Shown here: positions 9,977-20,145 of the stretch, piece after piece | Numbering within the stretch: position 1 is the stretch's first letter | How the letters are laid out: the number at the start of each line of letters is the position of its first letter | Assembly (NCBI GenBank): GCA_000310025.1 | Contig: FN648779.1 | Coordinates: forward strand, 5,828-43,430 | From: Ectocarpus siliculosus | Lineage: Eukaryota; Sar; Phaeophyceae; Ectocarpales; Ectocarpaceae | DNA: 37,603 nucleotides | Reading direction: 5' to 3' | Program-made: the position numbers and the translations under genes | Notes under the pieces: model-generated | What the model was told of the DNA's origin: nothing | Seen by the model: the letters and a program-made list of their open reading frames with translations, nothing else | The model's database searches: none

Positions 9977-11670
9977 ATGAGCGACACCGAGCAAGATCGA
10001 GTGAGCGCCCGACTAGCAGAGGAGGACGCCCGGATCAACGACTTGGTCCACCAGAGGGTAGAAGCAAGACTGGCCGAGATTTCGAGGCAACGAGCCGAGG
10101 AGCGGAGGACAGATGACGTCCGGACCGGAAGAGAGCACGAGGATCGCCACCAGCAAGACGCGGGGCGGCCATCGGCCAACCCGACGACCGACGAAATCGC
10201 CCGCACACTCGCCGACGCCCTCACCGGTCGACTTCACGTCTCATCAGGGGACATGGGTAGAGTACCCATTAACTCAGGGACGGTTAGAATGACCGAGACT
10301 AAGCGCCTAGCGCCTTGGGATGGTGTGTTTAAGCAAGGGGAGGATGAGCAGGCTAAGTTTTTTATTTTTCGATCGAACGTGGTAGCTATGTTTGCCCAGG
10401 AAGGAGTGCGTGACGTGGTGCTGACTGAAGAAAAGATTCCAGTCGGAAAAGAAGGCGTGAGCATGGAAGAGATGCGTAGAGTGCATTCGAGTGAAAGAGT
10501 AGAAAAGGCAATAACGGCGTGGAACCTGCTGATTGTGACATACATGCCAATCCTGACCCAGATCATCGCCGATGGTAGTCCAAGTGGAGGTTGGAAGATA
10601 TTCCTTGACTATTACGAGCCGCGTGCAAGGGCCGAAAAAGAAAGGCTGTCATCTCAATATCACGCTCTTGAGATGAAAGAAGGAGAGACCCCGCAAGAAT
10701 ACTTTGGGAGATTTGCTGTTTTGCGCAGTAGGCTAGCCTCGCACGGTGTTGTTTTCTCCGACGATGATGCCAATGCCCACATAGTATACCACCTTTCCGA
10801 TGAGTACACGGTAGAGAAGAAGATTCTGACGATGTCACCGATTCCCCCCTCGCGCGAGACAATTGAAAAGGCTGTGCGAGATGCTCATGCGGACTCGGTT
10901 CGCCGTCGGGAGGGGGAACCGAAGAATGGCGCGGGGCACGCGTTCGTCGCTTCCGGTGGCATCCGGGGCGATGGATGTGTCCAAAATGGGTCGAGTGGAA
11001 ACGGCGGGGGTCAGGACGGAGACGGAGGCGCCCGGAGCCGGAGCAGGAGCAGGGTGAGAGGAAACAAGAAAGGCGGAGGTGAGAGAGGAGCCGACAACGA
11101 CCACTGCTACCTACATCCGCGCTTGTTCCACACAAACGCCCAGTGCTACACTCAGCGCGACCGTCAGAAGGAGCAGGAGCAGCAGCAGCCCCAACAACAG
11201 CAGCCTCGGCAACAGCAGCCTCAGAAACAGCAGCCTCAGTAACAGCAGCCTCAGCAACAGCAGCCTCAGCAACAGCAGCCTCAGCAACGGCAGCCTCAGC
11301 AACAGCAACTTCACGGACCGCCGCCGCAGCAGCCGAGCTACAGTGGGGGGGGCTGGGGCGGTGGGCCTCAGCACGGACCTCACAGCGGCTACGGAGGACA
11401 GCATCAGCACAGGTATTCAGCGCCCCCTCGTCCGCCACAACCGCCTTGGCGGCCTCCGTACGGGCACGCTAATGTGATGCACGCGTATGGTGCTATGCCC
11501 TACGGGGGGCCCGCGAATGGTACCGAGTATGGCGGGTGGGAGCAGCAGCAGCAGCCGCAGCCTTCGCCAGACTACTACCAGCAGCAGCCGTACTACCCGC
11601 CTCCGACACCGTACTACCAGCAGCAGCAGCCACCACCGCAGCCTCCACCACCGCCGTCGTTTCAGCCGCA

Positions 11671-11701
<31 letters not shown>

Positions 11702-11896
11702 CATGCCCCGCCCCAGTCGCCTTCTCCTGGAGCAGCAAGCTATCCGCCTGGGCATCTCCACTCCCTGATGGCACACTTTGTGTCCGCTGACGAGATGAGT
11801 TCGCTTTCGGTTTCGAGTGATGGAAGCAGTGTCGCATGTGGTGATGATCTTGGCTTTGCTTTGTCTGCACCAGAGTTGCGAGTACAGTCCTGGTAG
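9977..11896 (+). pseudogene. gag: Copia gag polyprotein, one premature stop
   Basis: The frame opens with MSDTEQDRVSARLAEEDARI, a charged helical region. A copia Gag-like core follows: KRLAPWDGVFKQGEDEQAKF near residue 110, then DYYEPRARAEKERLSSQYH and EMKEGETPQEYFGRFAVLRS (UBN2/gag-polypeptide type). Near residue 380 is a zinc-knuckle-like CYLHPRLFHTNAQC, in which the second usual Cys is His. A 15-base repeat encoding Q/P follows, and in one unit CAA has become TAA (11240-11242). The same frame stays open after that stop through a Pro/Gln/Tyr-rich tail to 11896, so the stop is probably a recent point mutation. Start chosen as the first Met after the LTR. Confidence 0.85.
11195..11315 (+). 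repeat. 15-base coding minisatellite (CAACAGCAGCCTCAG)
   Basis: About eight units, encoding Gln-Gln-Pro-Gln type repeats in the gag frame. Units differ by single bases; one begins AAA and one begins TAA, the latter making the gag stop. All three forward frames stay open across it, which explains long spurious ORFs on both strands. Confidence 0.85.
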
Positions 11897-12563
11897 GGAG
11901 GTATTTTGGTCTGATAGCGGTGCAAGCAACCATTTTGTGAGTAACAGCTCTAAGATGTACAACATCTCGCCTGTTCCCCCCGGCAAAGAATTCATCAAAG
12001 TAGGCAATGGTGCTCATTTGCGCGTGGAGTGCGTAGGTAGTGTCAATCTGGCATTTCACATGGCAGGAGGTCGATCGGGAGAAGCGGATTTCTGTGTCCA
12101 ATTGACAGACGTGTACGTAGTACCAGGCATTTCGTTCAACTTGTTCTCTCTGCACCACACGCAGAAAAAGCACAGGATAATGTTGGATGAGAGGGGTGTG
12201 CACCTTTTCGGCGGTCGGCTTAGTTTCGCATATTCGGATATCGGATGCTCTCTATCGGCCACCCGCTTGCCTCCCTCGTACCACGACGGTGATGTAATCC
12301 CCTCTACCGTTGCCCCCCCCCCCGTTGTCCGCCAAGCGTCTCCGCCTGGTGTTGGTACTGGCCTTTTTGCGCAAAACCCCCCTCCCCCTTCTCAGATTTC
12401 AGGATCGGGTGCAGGATGCGGTCCGAGTTCCAGCTTCCAGTCCATCGGTCCCGCACGGTGTTGTACCTTCGGCTTCGAGCTTCCAGTCCATCGGTCCCGC
12501 CGGTGTTGTACCTTCGAGTTCGAGCATCCCGTCCACCACTTCCGGTGTAGTACCTCCGAGTGA
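11817..12563 (+). pseudogene. pol: Copia protease region
   Basis: This lies in the +1 frame relative to gag and overlaps its end by about 80 bases. It contains FWSDSGASNHFVSN, with the aspartic protease Asp-Ser-Gly-Ala site, then a beta-rich stretch with FIKVGNGAHLRVECVGSV and VPGISFNLFSLHHTQK, typical of copia protease (retropepsin-like). The frame is lost in a 45-46-base tandem repeat (units at 12432, 12478 and 12523): the first unit has one extra base. Two TGA codons (12561, 12585) follow before the same frame reopens into integrase. Confidence 0.85.
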
Positions 12564-12587
12564 TGCTTCCCCGTCTATCGATGTTGA

Positions 12588-14318
12588 TTTAGTGTCTCTC
12601 CGTCGATCCGAGATTTTCAGCCTGTCCTAGCCGCAGCCATCGCCTCATCCGACGTCCTGTCCCCCTCAGTCGTGAACCCGAATGTGTCGCGAGAGATAGA
12701 GATCATGCCCCTTGAGTCCCAGGATAATTTGCCTTTGATGGACATGAGTATGTTCTTGGATGTAGGCTTGATGAACGGACAAGACTCGGTCCCACCGGGT
12801 GACTTTTATCCCGACCCATTAGGCGTATGTGAGTCGGTGAAGCCCCCCGTTGTGTTCGCTGTGATGCAAGATGAGTTGGACGTGCTCAGAGACTTTGTTG
12901 TCGAGTGCCGTGTGCAGCAAGATGTAGGTCCCCCCTCCCTTTCCCATGCTTTGGCGATTATCGCCCCCGGTGGTCCAGCGTTCACTGTAGGAAAACCCAC
13001 GTCCACCATCGACATTAATTTGTTCCACGCTTCCACCGGCCACGTGAATGAATTCCTGATGAGGGAAACCGCAAAGCAGCAGGGTGTTCAATTGGTGGGG
13101 GAACTGCAGCCATGCGTCGGCTGCATCGAGGCGAAGGGCAGGAGGGCCCCGGTGCCGCGGCGTGGAGTCACCCGCGCGGCGGTACCGTTCGGCAAGGTGC
13201 ACATCGACATCACCGGCCCGTACTCTGAGGCGTTCGACGGTTCCCGTTACCTGATCATGTTCGTGGACAGCGCGTCGCGGTGGCAACGGGCGTACGGCAT
13301 GCGGGCCAAGAGCGACACCCTGACGTACACGCGGCGCTTCCTCGCCGACCCGAACGGCAACGGTACTCCGGGGTGTTTCCGCATGGACAACGGTGGTGAG
13401 TTCACCAGTGCTGCCTTCGTCGCGTTCTGCGACGCCGCTGGCATCCGGCGCGAGTACACCGCGCCCGACACCCCGAAGCAGAATGCGGTCGTCGAGAGCG
13501 CAATCCGGCGCGTGATGAAGGGGGGCCACGCCGCCCGCCGCCACGTCCTCTCCATGGGCCACGTCGACCTCGCCTCTATCCCTGGTATGGACGCCAACGG
13601 ACACCGGCTGTGGCTTGCATCGGCGATCTGGGCCTCCGGCTGCTTCAACCGTTCCGCGACGTCGGCCAACCCGGCCTGGATGTCGCCGTTCGAGGCCTTC
13701 TTCGGACGCAAACCGCCGCTCAACGTCGTCCCTTTTTTCCAGGAGGGGATGATGCGCGTGAAGCGCGCCAGCAAGGCGGACGTCCAATCCGTGCGTTGCT
13801 TCTACCTGCACGGAGCGCGCAACCACTCCGCCGCCACTGCCGTCGTTCTCCGCGCCGACACCGGAAGGATCTGCCTGTCCAACAACGTCGTGTGGATCAA
13901 CCGTCGCACCGCCGTGCCGGCGCCGATACCGGCCAGCGGGGGGGGCTCTTCGGTCACCGCGGCGCCCTCGCCGGCCGCCGCCGTTCCTGCAGCCGCTGCC
14001 GCACCGCCACCGCCATGGACATCGCGGACGTACACCTACACCCCGCCCACAGCGACTACCGCTTCGCCGCCGCCCGCTTCTCCGTCGATCTTCACAGGGT
14101 CCGGGGGCCGCGTCGCCGATCTCCACGGCGTCTTCGAGTGCACCGCCGTCCACTGCAGCCACGCCGCCCCGTCCACCGCCGACACCACCGCCCGCAAGCG
14201 CCGCCGCTCCCGCTCCCCATCACCCGCCGCTTTCACAGCGAGCCGTCAGAGAGTTGGGCGAGAAGGAAACCAGAGTGCATGGCCGTACGCGCGGCGACCG
14301 AGTGCGCTTCATGGATGA
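12588..14318 (+). pseudogene. pol: Copia integrase region
   Basis: Same frame as the protease. The pre-integrase HHCC zinc site is visible as LFHASTGHVNE followed by CVGCIEAKG (about 13020-13135). The DDE catalytic residues are the Asp in VHIDITGP, the Asp in FRMDNGGEF and the Glu in QNAVVESAIRR. A GKP-type C-terminal motif (FEAFFGRKPPLNVVPF) follows. The last 150 codons are Ala/Pro/Ser-rich linker. The frame ends at 14318, while the downstream domain continues in another frame from about 14254, so a frameshift lies at about 14250-14310. This segment is markedly GC-rich compared with gag and RT. Confidence 0.88.
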
Positions 14319-16215
14319 GCAACAGCAACCGCCGTCGCCGTCAGGTGGCGGCACCGCTCTCCAACACCGCCTTGGGCTGCTGTCGATGATGGGCAAGGAT
14401 GCGCTCGTCTCGTCGCTCGCCACCCGGGAGGTCGTCGACCAAGGACGTCGAGACCTGCCACCGTCCGCCAGCATCGCCCCTCCCGCTCCCCCACCGCCGC
14501 AAGATACGAGTTTAGCAGGCCATGGGAGCGGGAGGGCCGCAGGATCTGGGGGGCCGGGGGGGCTGCACATGTTCGCAGCAATGTTCGCCACCCGCGAGGA
14601 CGTGGAAGCCACTCTTCGTGCCAAGCGCCCTCCTGACAAGACGCCGGACCTCCCTCACTGCCTCGCCAGCGACCTCCGAGTGCCGAAAATGTTCAAGGAG
14701 GCCATGCGGTCTCAACATTCAGAGTTGTGGGATGATGCAGTCGGTCGGGAGTTTTTCGGTCTGTTGGATGCAGGTACTTTTAGTCCGGTGTAGCAACCAG
14801 TAGAAAACTTCATCAACGCCAAGTGGGTATTCAACTGTAAGGCAGACGAGTACGGATGGCCGACGAAATTCAAGGCAAGACTTGTAGCGCGGGGGGACAT
14901 GCAGAGGGCTTCGATTGATTTTGGAGAATTGTTTGCACCCACAGTATCCGTGTCTAGTGTGCGTTTGTTGGCAGCTTTGGCATGTGAGCAGAACCTTGAC
15001 TTGTGTCATTTCGATATTCAGCAGGCATTTGTGCAGTCTGAGCTTGAAGAGGATGTTTTCATGCGTCTCCCGCGAGGTTGTGGTAGGTTATCTGGACTGA
15101 TCGTGAAGCTATGTAAGAGTCTGTATGGTTTGAAGCAGGCGTCACGACAATGGCATGCGCACCTGACGAGGTGTTTGTTACTTTTAGGATTTGTGCAATG
15201 TTTGGCGGATGCATGTGTATTTCGATTTATGGAGGATGGATGTGTGATCATGATCATCGTGGTCCACGTGGATGACATTTTTACCGTAGGGCAGAAGGAG
15301 AGATGTGACAAGTTTGGCAGAGACCTCAACGAGATGGTCCCCGTGAAGAACCTTGGGGAGTTGAGGTGGTACTCCGCGTGCTTTTACCAGAGAGATCTAG
15401 AGAGACGCCTTTTGAGGATCTCGCAGCAAAGGTTTGCAGAAGAGTTGGCTGCAGAGTACGGCGTAGAGTGGGGGGAGAGTGTGCCCTTGCCTGTGAGCAT
15501 GGAGCTCACCGACTTTGACGAGAACGAAGCGTGTGCTGATGTCCCTTTTCGCGAGTTGGTAGGATCCCTGATGTGGTTGGCCACTCAAACCAGGCCGGAC
15601 ATCGCGAATGCAGTACGAGCAGTAGCGCGGTATTGCGCGTCTCCCAAGATGGTGCACTGGAAGGCAGCACTTGGTATTTTAGGGTACGTGCGTAGGACGA
15701 GTTGGATGGGGATTACATTTGAGGGGGGTGTGGTGACTGGCATGAGCATGCAGGTGTTTGTGGATGCTAACTATGCGAGCAAGGCAGCAGACCGTAGGTC
15801 GGTTTCAGGAGGACTAGTGATGTGTGGGGGTGGGTGTGTGACTTGGTTTTCGAGGACGCAGAAGTGCGTTACGCTTTCCACAACGGAAGCAGAGTATGTG
15901 GCAGTTGCCGACGTCTTGAAGGAGGTGCTTTTCTTGAGGCAAGTTTGGCGTTTTATGTTGCCAGATGCAGGCATGCCGTGCATTCAGGTCTTCGAGGATA
16001 ATCAGGGAGCGATTCAGATTGCGCACAACCCGATCACGAACTCAAACTCGAAGCACATTGATGTACGGCATCACTTTATCAGGGAACTGGTAGAGAGGAA
16101 GGAGATTTCGATTACTCATGTGGCGTCGGAGTTTCAGCATGCAGATTTCTTGACGAAGGCTATCAGCAAGGAATCTTTTGCGTTGCACAGAGACTTTGTG
16201 ATGAATTTGCAGTGA
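14254..16215 (+). pseudogene. pol: Copia reverse transcriptase and RNase H, one premature stop
   Basis: The copia RT lead-in (VPKMFKEAMRSQHSELWDDA) precedes a TAG at 14791-14793; the same frame continues with NFINAKWVFNCKADEYG, FKARLVARGD and SLYGLKQASRQWH. The catalytic motif is VVHVDDIFTVG, with His where most copia elements have Tyr (YVDD). Next come SLMWLATQTRPDIANAV and RNase H: VFVDANYASKAADRRSVSGG, LSTTEAEYVAVAD and EDNQGAIQIAHNPITNSNSK, then HIDVRHHFIRELV and HADFLTKAI. It ends at a TGA at 16213-16215. The TAG is a likely CAG-to-TAG change. All catalytic Asp/Glu residues of RT and RNase H are present. Confidence 0.92.
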
Positions 16216-16563
16216 ACGAGGTGTTTTGGGATCAAACCGTGCTTTGCCGTTGAGTGGAAGAGAGAGGATATGTACGAGTTTGAACAAGAGATAGAGAGGG
16301 TCAAGTGGAGATGGTAGTGTCTTGGAAGGTTAATGTTTTTGATTTTTCTTGATGATTTGGAAGAGTTGGTATGCGATTGATTGTTTTTGGAGGTATTGTT
16401 TTGGTGTTGGAGTTTTCGATTTTGTCTTGGTTTTGATTTGTTTTGGGATAAACTGGTATGAGAAGGATGACTTTGATATTTTGTCGGAGCATGACGATGC
16501 ATACGAGCAGGGGGGCTATTCGATATACTCGTAGCATAGCATGGGGGTGGTATATTGCGTATA
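16216..16563 (+). other. Copia 3' untranslated region with probable polypurine tract
   Basis: Between the pol stop and the 3' LTR. T/G-rich, no ORF credited. CATGGGGGTGG at 16539-16549 is the best polypurine-tract candidate for plus-strand priming, although it ends some 15 bases before the common LTR border. Confidence 0.5.
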
Positions 16564-16849
16564 CATATGCGGGGATTGCAGTGACGAACTACGGAGGAAC
16601 AAGAAGTTTCTTTTGTGTTTTCCGTGGGAGTGTAGTAGATTGGTGGAGATTCATGGAGATTCGTTCTGGGTGTTAAAGCGTTATGCGTGACTTGATGCCG
16701 TGATGGAATGACGAGCTCAAGCACGCCCCCGATGAACACAACACGTTTTTCAGCACGTCTACACGTCTTTACCTACCCTTACGGCCCGTCATGGCCGAGC
16801 TGTTCTACGCTCCCATCACACACAACTGAGCCACCCGAACTATCGATTA
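16564..16849 (+). repeat. 3' LTR of copia element
   Basis: Same 286-base length as the 5' LTR. The five differences are scattered single substitutions (for example GATGGAATG against GTTGGAATG). The flank after 16849 (GCTAAATGCC) does not repeat the 5' flank. Confidence 0.9.
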
Positions 16850-17408
16850 GCTAAATGCCGCTTCTGGGACTTGTACTTTCTTTCTTCTTCTTCTTCTTCA
16901 TCAGTTTACTTGTAGAGGAGAGATGCTGAGGGATAGTTGGGGAGTGAGCACGGTGGGGCTCGCACACCTCGTGATGTTTCGCTACCATTCATTACAATCA
17001 TCTCATAAACCATCAATTCATTCATGACACCGTGTTATGTTGTACTGTACAAGACGTCATGTATCACACCGCATCTACGTATCATGAAGGTCCCGTCGTT
17101 GACAATCTCGTCCACGGCCACGTAGAGATGGGAAAATTGCTTGTTATTGCTGAGAGACGATCAGCAAGGGTCTGGGATGAAGTCGGGATCCAACTTCATC
17201 TTAGGGGGCACACAGAGTAGATAATTCTAGGGGGGGGGGGGCGTATGGGTACAAGAAGGAATACATACCTGATGACCATCCCACTCCTATGAACAATAGG
17301 ATGTACCCTATTCATGCTAGCAGCCACACTCCTCAACAATCTCCTGCACAAATTCTCTCAGTCTTGGTATGCATCATATACGAATTTGGCGTTCCAGAAT
17401 TGGATTTC
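16850..17408. other. No supported gene
   Basis: Contains a CTT/TTC microsatellite at about 16880-16900 and a 12-G run at about 17231-17242. No exon or RNA gene recognised. Confidence 0.4.
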
Positions 17409-17919
17409 CATGAAATATTCCATGGGCGTTCATGAAACATTTCATGGATGTCCATGGGCTTTCATGAATCTTTTCATGAACGTTCGTTCATGGATGTTCA
17501 TGAAATGTTTCATGAACGTTCATGAAATGTTTCATGAACGTCCATGGTCTTTCATGAAACATTAATTAACATTTCATGAACATCCATGGCCGTTCATGAA
17601 ATATTTCATGAAAGCCCACGAACGTCCGTGAAACATTCCATGGAAGTTCATGGATGTTCATGAAATATTTCATGAAAGACCATGGACGCCCATGAAAATG
17701 CCGTGAAAAGTTTCACGGAATTCCATGAACTTCCATGGAAGGTCATGGAAATTTAATGGAAGTTCCATGGAATTCCATGGAAATCCATGGTCTTCCATGA
17801 AACATTTCATGGTCTTCCATGAAACGACCATGAAATGTTTCATGGAAGACCATGGAAGTCCATGGAACGGTTTTTTGGAAGTCCATGGAAGTCCATGGAC
17901 TTCCATGAAACTTTTCATG
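17409..17919. repeat. CATG-dense quasi-palindromic repeat
   Basis: I count about 41 CATG tetramers in 511 bases, roughly one per 12-13 bases. They occur mostly as TTCATGAA, CCATGG and TTCCATGGAA-like palindromes separated by 6-10 bases, with recurrent TTCATGAAATGTTTCATGAA units. Being near-palindromic, it stays open in frames on both strands and yields Met/His/Phe/Trp-rich pseudo-peptides, which I do not credit as proteins. Function unknown. Confidence 0.85.
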
Positions 17920-17929
17920 AAAAAGTACG

Positions 17930-18296
17930 AAAATGTACAGCGCTGCGATCCTCGCCATCCTGGCTTTAGACAGGTAAAAGGCAGCGTCTGTCTGCGTTCG
18001 TTCCCACACTCCTCCGCAGCCCGCTCCAGGACGCCGAAGTGAGACGACAGTTCAGCATTGGCCGGTGGGGCACCCCCAACGCGCTCCGTACTCACGTCTT
18101 GGTCATCTCCCCCCTTCTCTTTTTCCTCCGAATCGTCATCCAAGTGGGTCCCAGCTAGCCGTGCAGTGACTTCCTCTGCTGCATCCTCTCGCATCGCGGC
18201 TAGCACGTCATCCTCATCCTCCAAGGTTCCCCAAACCCATATCGCGTCCATGGCTTCCTCGCCAGCAGCCTCTCCCGGTGTAACGTCGAGGTATCA
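17930..18296 (-). CDS. Candidate exon/ORF, acidic protein of unknown function
   Basis: The minus strand is open from about 18296, just after a TGA, with a Met at 18251. It contains MDAIWVWGTLEDEDDVLAAM, then AAEEVTARLAGTHLDDDSEE, and a very acidic tail. A consensus donor GAC|GTGAGT lies at 18096, so the coding part may end there. Read straight through, the frame continues with a plausible stretch (SSHFGVLERAAEECGNERR) before running into the CATG repeat. No family recognised and no upstream exon identified. Confidence 0.35.
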
Positions 18297-18519
18297 ATGG
18301 CAACATGTTGTATGAAGAAGCGAGCCTGAATAAAAACAATTTGGCTTGGTGTGGGCGTGGAGGAAAGCCCGTCAGTGTATCCTCACCCAGATCCACGGCG
18401 CTAGCCTAGACGCTGAACGCGTTGTTGTATCTCCCGTGTTTCGTACCGCGCATACACACGCCGAGGCGTTCCGCAGGTCTCTTTCAAAACTGCAGGTGGG
18501 TTTGTTCGTCTTGTCCTTC

Positions 18520-18570
18520 CTATGGAAGATGACAATAAATTGCGAAGCTATTTATTGTCATCTTCCATAG
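18520..18570. repeat. Perfect 21-bp hairpin with 9-base loop
   Basis: CTATGGAAGATGACAATAAA plus T (18520-18540) is exactly complementary to 18550-18570, with loop TGCGAAGCT. No mismatch or bulge. It could be a small foldback element or a small-RNA precursor-like structure; the sequence alone cannot decide. Confidence 0.85.
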
Positions 18571-18681
18571 CTCTAGTCTTCTTTAGTTGGGGACGAAGGG
18601 GACCCGTGCTGATCATCATGATTCCCCATGGGCACCCGTAGGGTGTCACACCACCGATGCCCATGATGGCTACCCACGGCT

Positions 18682-18972
18682 ATGGGTGCCCATGGGTACC
18701 CATGGTCATCGTTGTCACTGAACTTGCTTGTGGGCGCATGTATGCGTATCATCAAACGTTTGCACCGAGACAAAGAAACGAGCGGAAAACCACGCCGCCA
18801 TAAAGAGGGCTACGTGGCGGGAAAGCCTAGGGCATGGTTTGAAACCCTTTGTCACGTGAACGGGCACGCACGAATGGGCGTATTCAACCTAGTGGAGAAA
18901 GAAAGAAAGGATAGAAAGCCATTTCGCGTGCGGGTTTGCTTCGGCGACGATAAGAAACCCTGTATGTCGTGA
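18682..18972 (+). CDS. Small ORF of unknown function
   Basis: 96 codons. The first 20 overlap a CCATGGG/GGGTACCC repeat patch and may not be genuine. The last 70 are basic and protein-like (AGKPRAWFETLCHVNGHARM, then VEKERKDRKPFRVRVCFGDD) and end in TGA. No splice partner, domain or homologue recognised. It could be a gene fragment or chance. Confidence 0.25.
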   Translation: MGAHGYPWSSLSLNLLVGACMRIIKRLHRDKETSGKPRRHKEGYVAGKPRAWFETLCHVNGHARMGVFNLVEKERKDRKPFRVRVCFGDDKKPCMS

Positions 18973-20145
18973 CCATTTCGCGACGACGTGGTTGAAACCC
19001 TCCTACGCGCCATGGGGCCGGGTCGCTTCTGCCACGACTTGAATCCCTTAGGGTCGTTTTCAAAGTAGAAATCAGATCTCGAAAATCACATTTCGATGTA
19101 AGAATAAAAGAGTCGGATCTACCCAAATCCGGACAGAAATGGCCTGTGTGTCTTAACGGGAGATCTGTCAAATGGAAACGAATCTCTGCAGTCCACCACG
19201 AACAACCCGAGAGGTCCGCCGCTTGCCAACTGCCAGATTGCTGTTGTGACGTACTGTTATGACGTGGCCACTCCACATGGGGAGCTATCGCTTCCGAAAA
19301 GCACACACCAAACGCGTTCTGCGGCCAATTCTCTACTCAGCTTTTCATGAACCTGAAGGAAGAGTGGAGAAGAAACACACCTTAAGACGGACGCAAACAA
19401 AAGGAACATCCGGAAAGAAAACACACACGCCCGCAGGGGCCAGAGACAATAAACGAGGCCGCGCTTCTCCATCAGGCACTATCACAGTCAGGCATAAATA
19501 AATAGGAAGAAATGCTTGATAGCAAACGCGGTGACTATCAGCGAGGGTGTCAGGCCCAATGTCCCTACGTGATACGCGTTCGTTCCCAAAACCCCGTTCT
19601 CGACGACAGTGTTCCATGAAATTTCGTCAGCATCCAAACGACAGGTTGCCCCACGCACGTCGAGGGCCAAGCTCGGTTCGTGATGGAATCAATCGCCTTG
19701 AGCCGGTGTATCCACCACTCACTCAAGGTGTCACGAAGATGAGCACCTGTTGTGAAGGTGCGCAGCGGAATACAATACCACACAGAGAGACAAGGACAGA
19801 CGAAAGGGAGAAGGGACGAGCGATTTGTCCGAACAGCGTTCGAAGAACCGTTTTTGTGAGCACTGCGCGACAGACTCGCTCGCGCCGAAAGGCGAACTGG
19901 TTGCGAAATGGATGCTACTGGACAAACAGGAGAAGCCTTGGGAGTCCAACAAATTTTCCATTACTGCCCAAGTATTTGTCCTGCTCGATTGAGTTTGTGT
20001 CCAATATTGACCTGGTGGGTATAAAACTACCTTGCCCTGTCCACGTATGCCTGATGACACCAGAGGCACACCAAATCCCCTCGACACCAACGGTTGGCGA
20101 ATTTCCCAGGCCCTCGCAACAAGCAATCGTGGACACAACGCTCAC
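18973..20145. other. No resolved gene; should hold the 3' end of the LNR gene
   Basis: The last exon(s) and 3' UTR of the minus-strand LNR gene should lie here, since its exon 20292-20146 ends at a donor. Candidates are a short exon after an acceptor at about 20070 (CATCAG, reading AYVDRA) and an open stretch on the minus strand at 19488-19670 (with DADEISWNTVVENGVLG and a hydrophobic end). Neither is convincing. Confidence 0.3.

Larger units (their letters stand above)
9607..16849 (+). mobile_element. Ty1/copia LTR retrotransposon, degraded coding region
   Basis: Two direct 286-base LTRs enclose a copia-order coding region: gag, protease, integrase, reverse transcriptase, RNase H. Integrase before reverse transcriptase defines Ty1/copia against Ty3/gypsy. 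LTRs differ at 5 positions by eye, so insertion is fairly recent, yet gag-pol carries at least two in-frame stops and several frame changes. No matching 5-base target duplication is visible just outside the common LTR borders, and the borders do not show a clean TG...CA, so the exact ends are uncertain by a few bases. The 3' LTR is preceded by a purine-rich CATGGGGGTGG stretch that could be the polypurine tract. Confidence 0.93.

Noticed and set aside
10563-11438. 291-codon open frame on the minus strand
   Set aside because: Antisense to gag and its 15-base Gln/Pro minisatellite; its Ala/Glu/Val repeat is the complement of that repeat.
12819-14162. 447-codon open frame on the minus strand
   Set aside because: It is antisense to the copia integrase. 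The GC-rich composition of that segment removes stops from the opposite strand; the peptide is Arg/Gly/Val-rich with no motif.
13610-14389. 259-codon plus-strand frame
   Set aside because: An alternative frame of the integrase and its Ala/Pro linker; Arg-rich, with no domain.
17409-17919. CRISPR-like array
   Set aside because: The short palindromes recur with no constant-length unique spacers and vary in sequence; this is not a repeat-spacer structure.
17670-18042. Met/His/Phe/Trp-rich reading frames on both strands
   Set aside because: They follow the CATG palindromic repeat, which stays open in both directions; they are not evidence of a protein.
19488-19670. Possible last exon of the LNR gene on the minus strand
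   Set aside because: Readable and ending in a stop, but no acceptor with matching phase could be found; left as unresolved rather than annotated.
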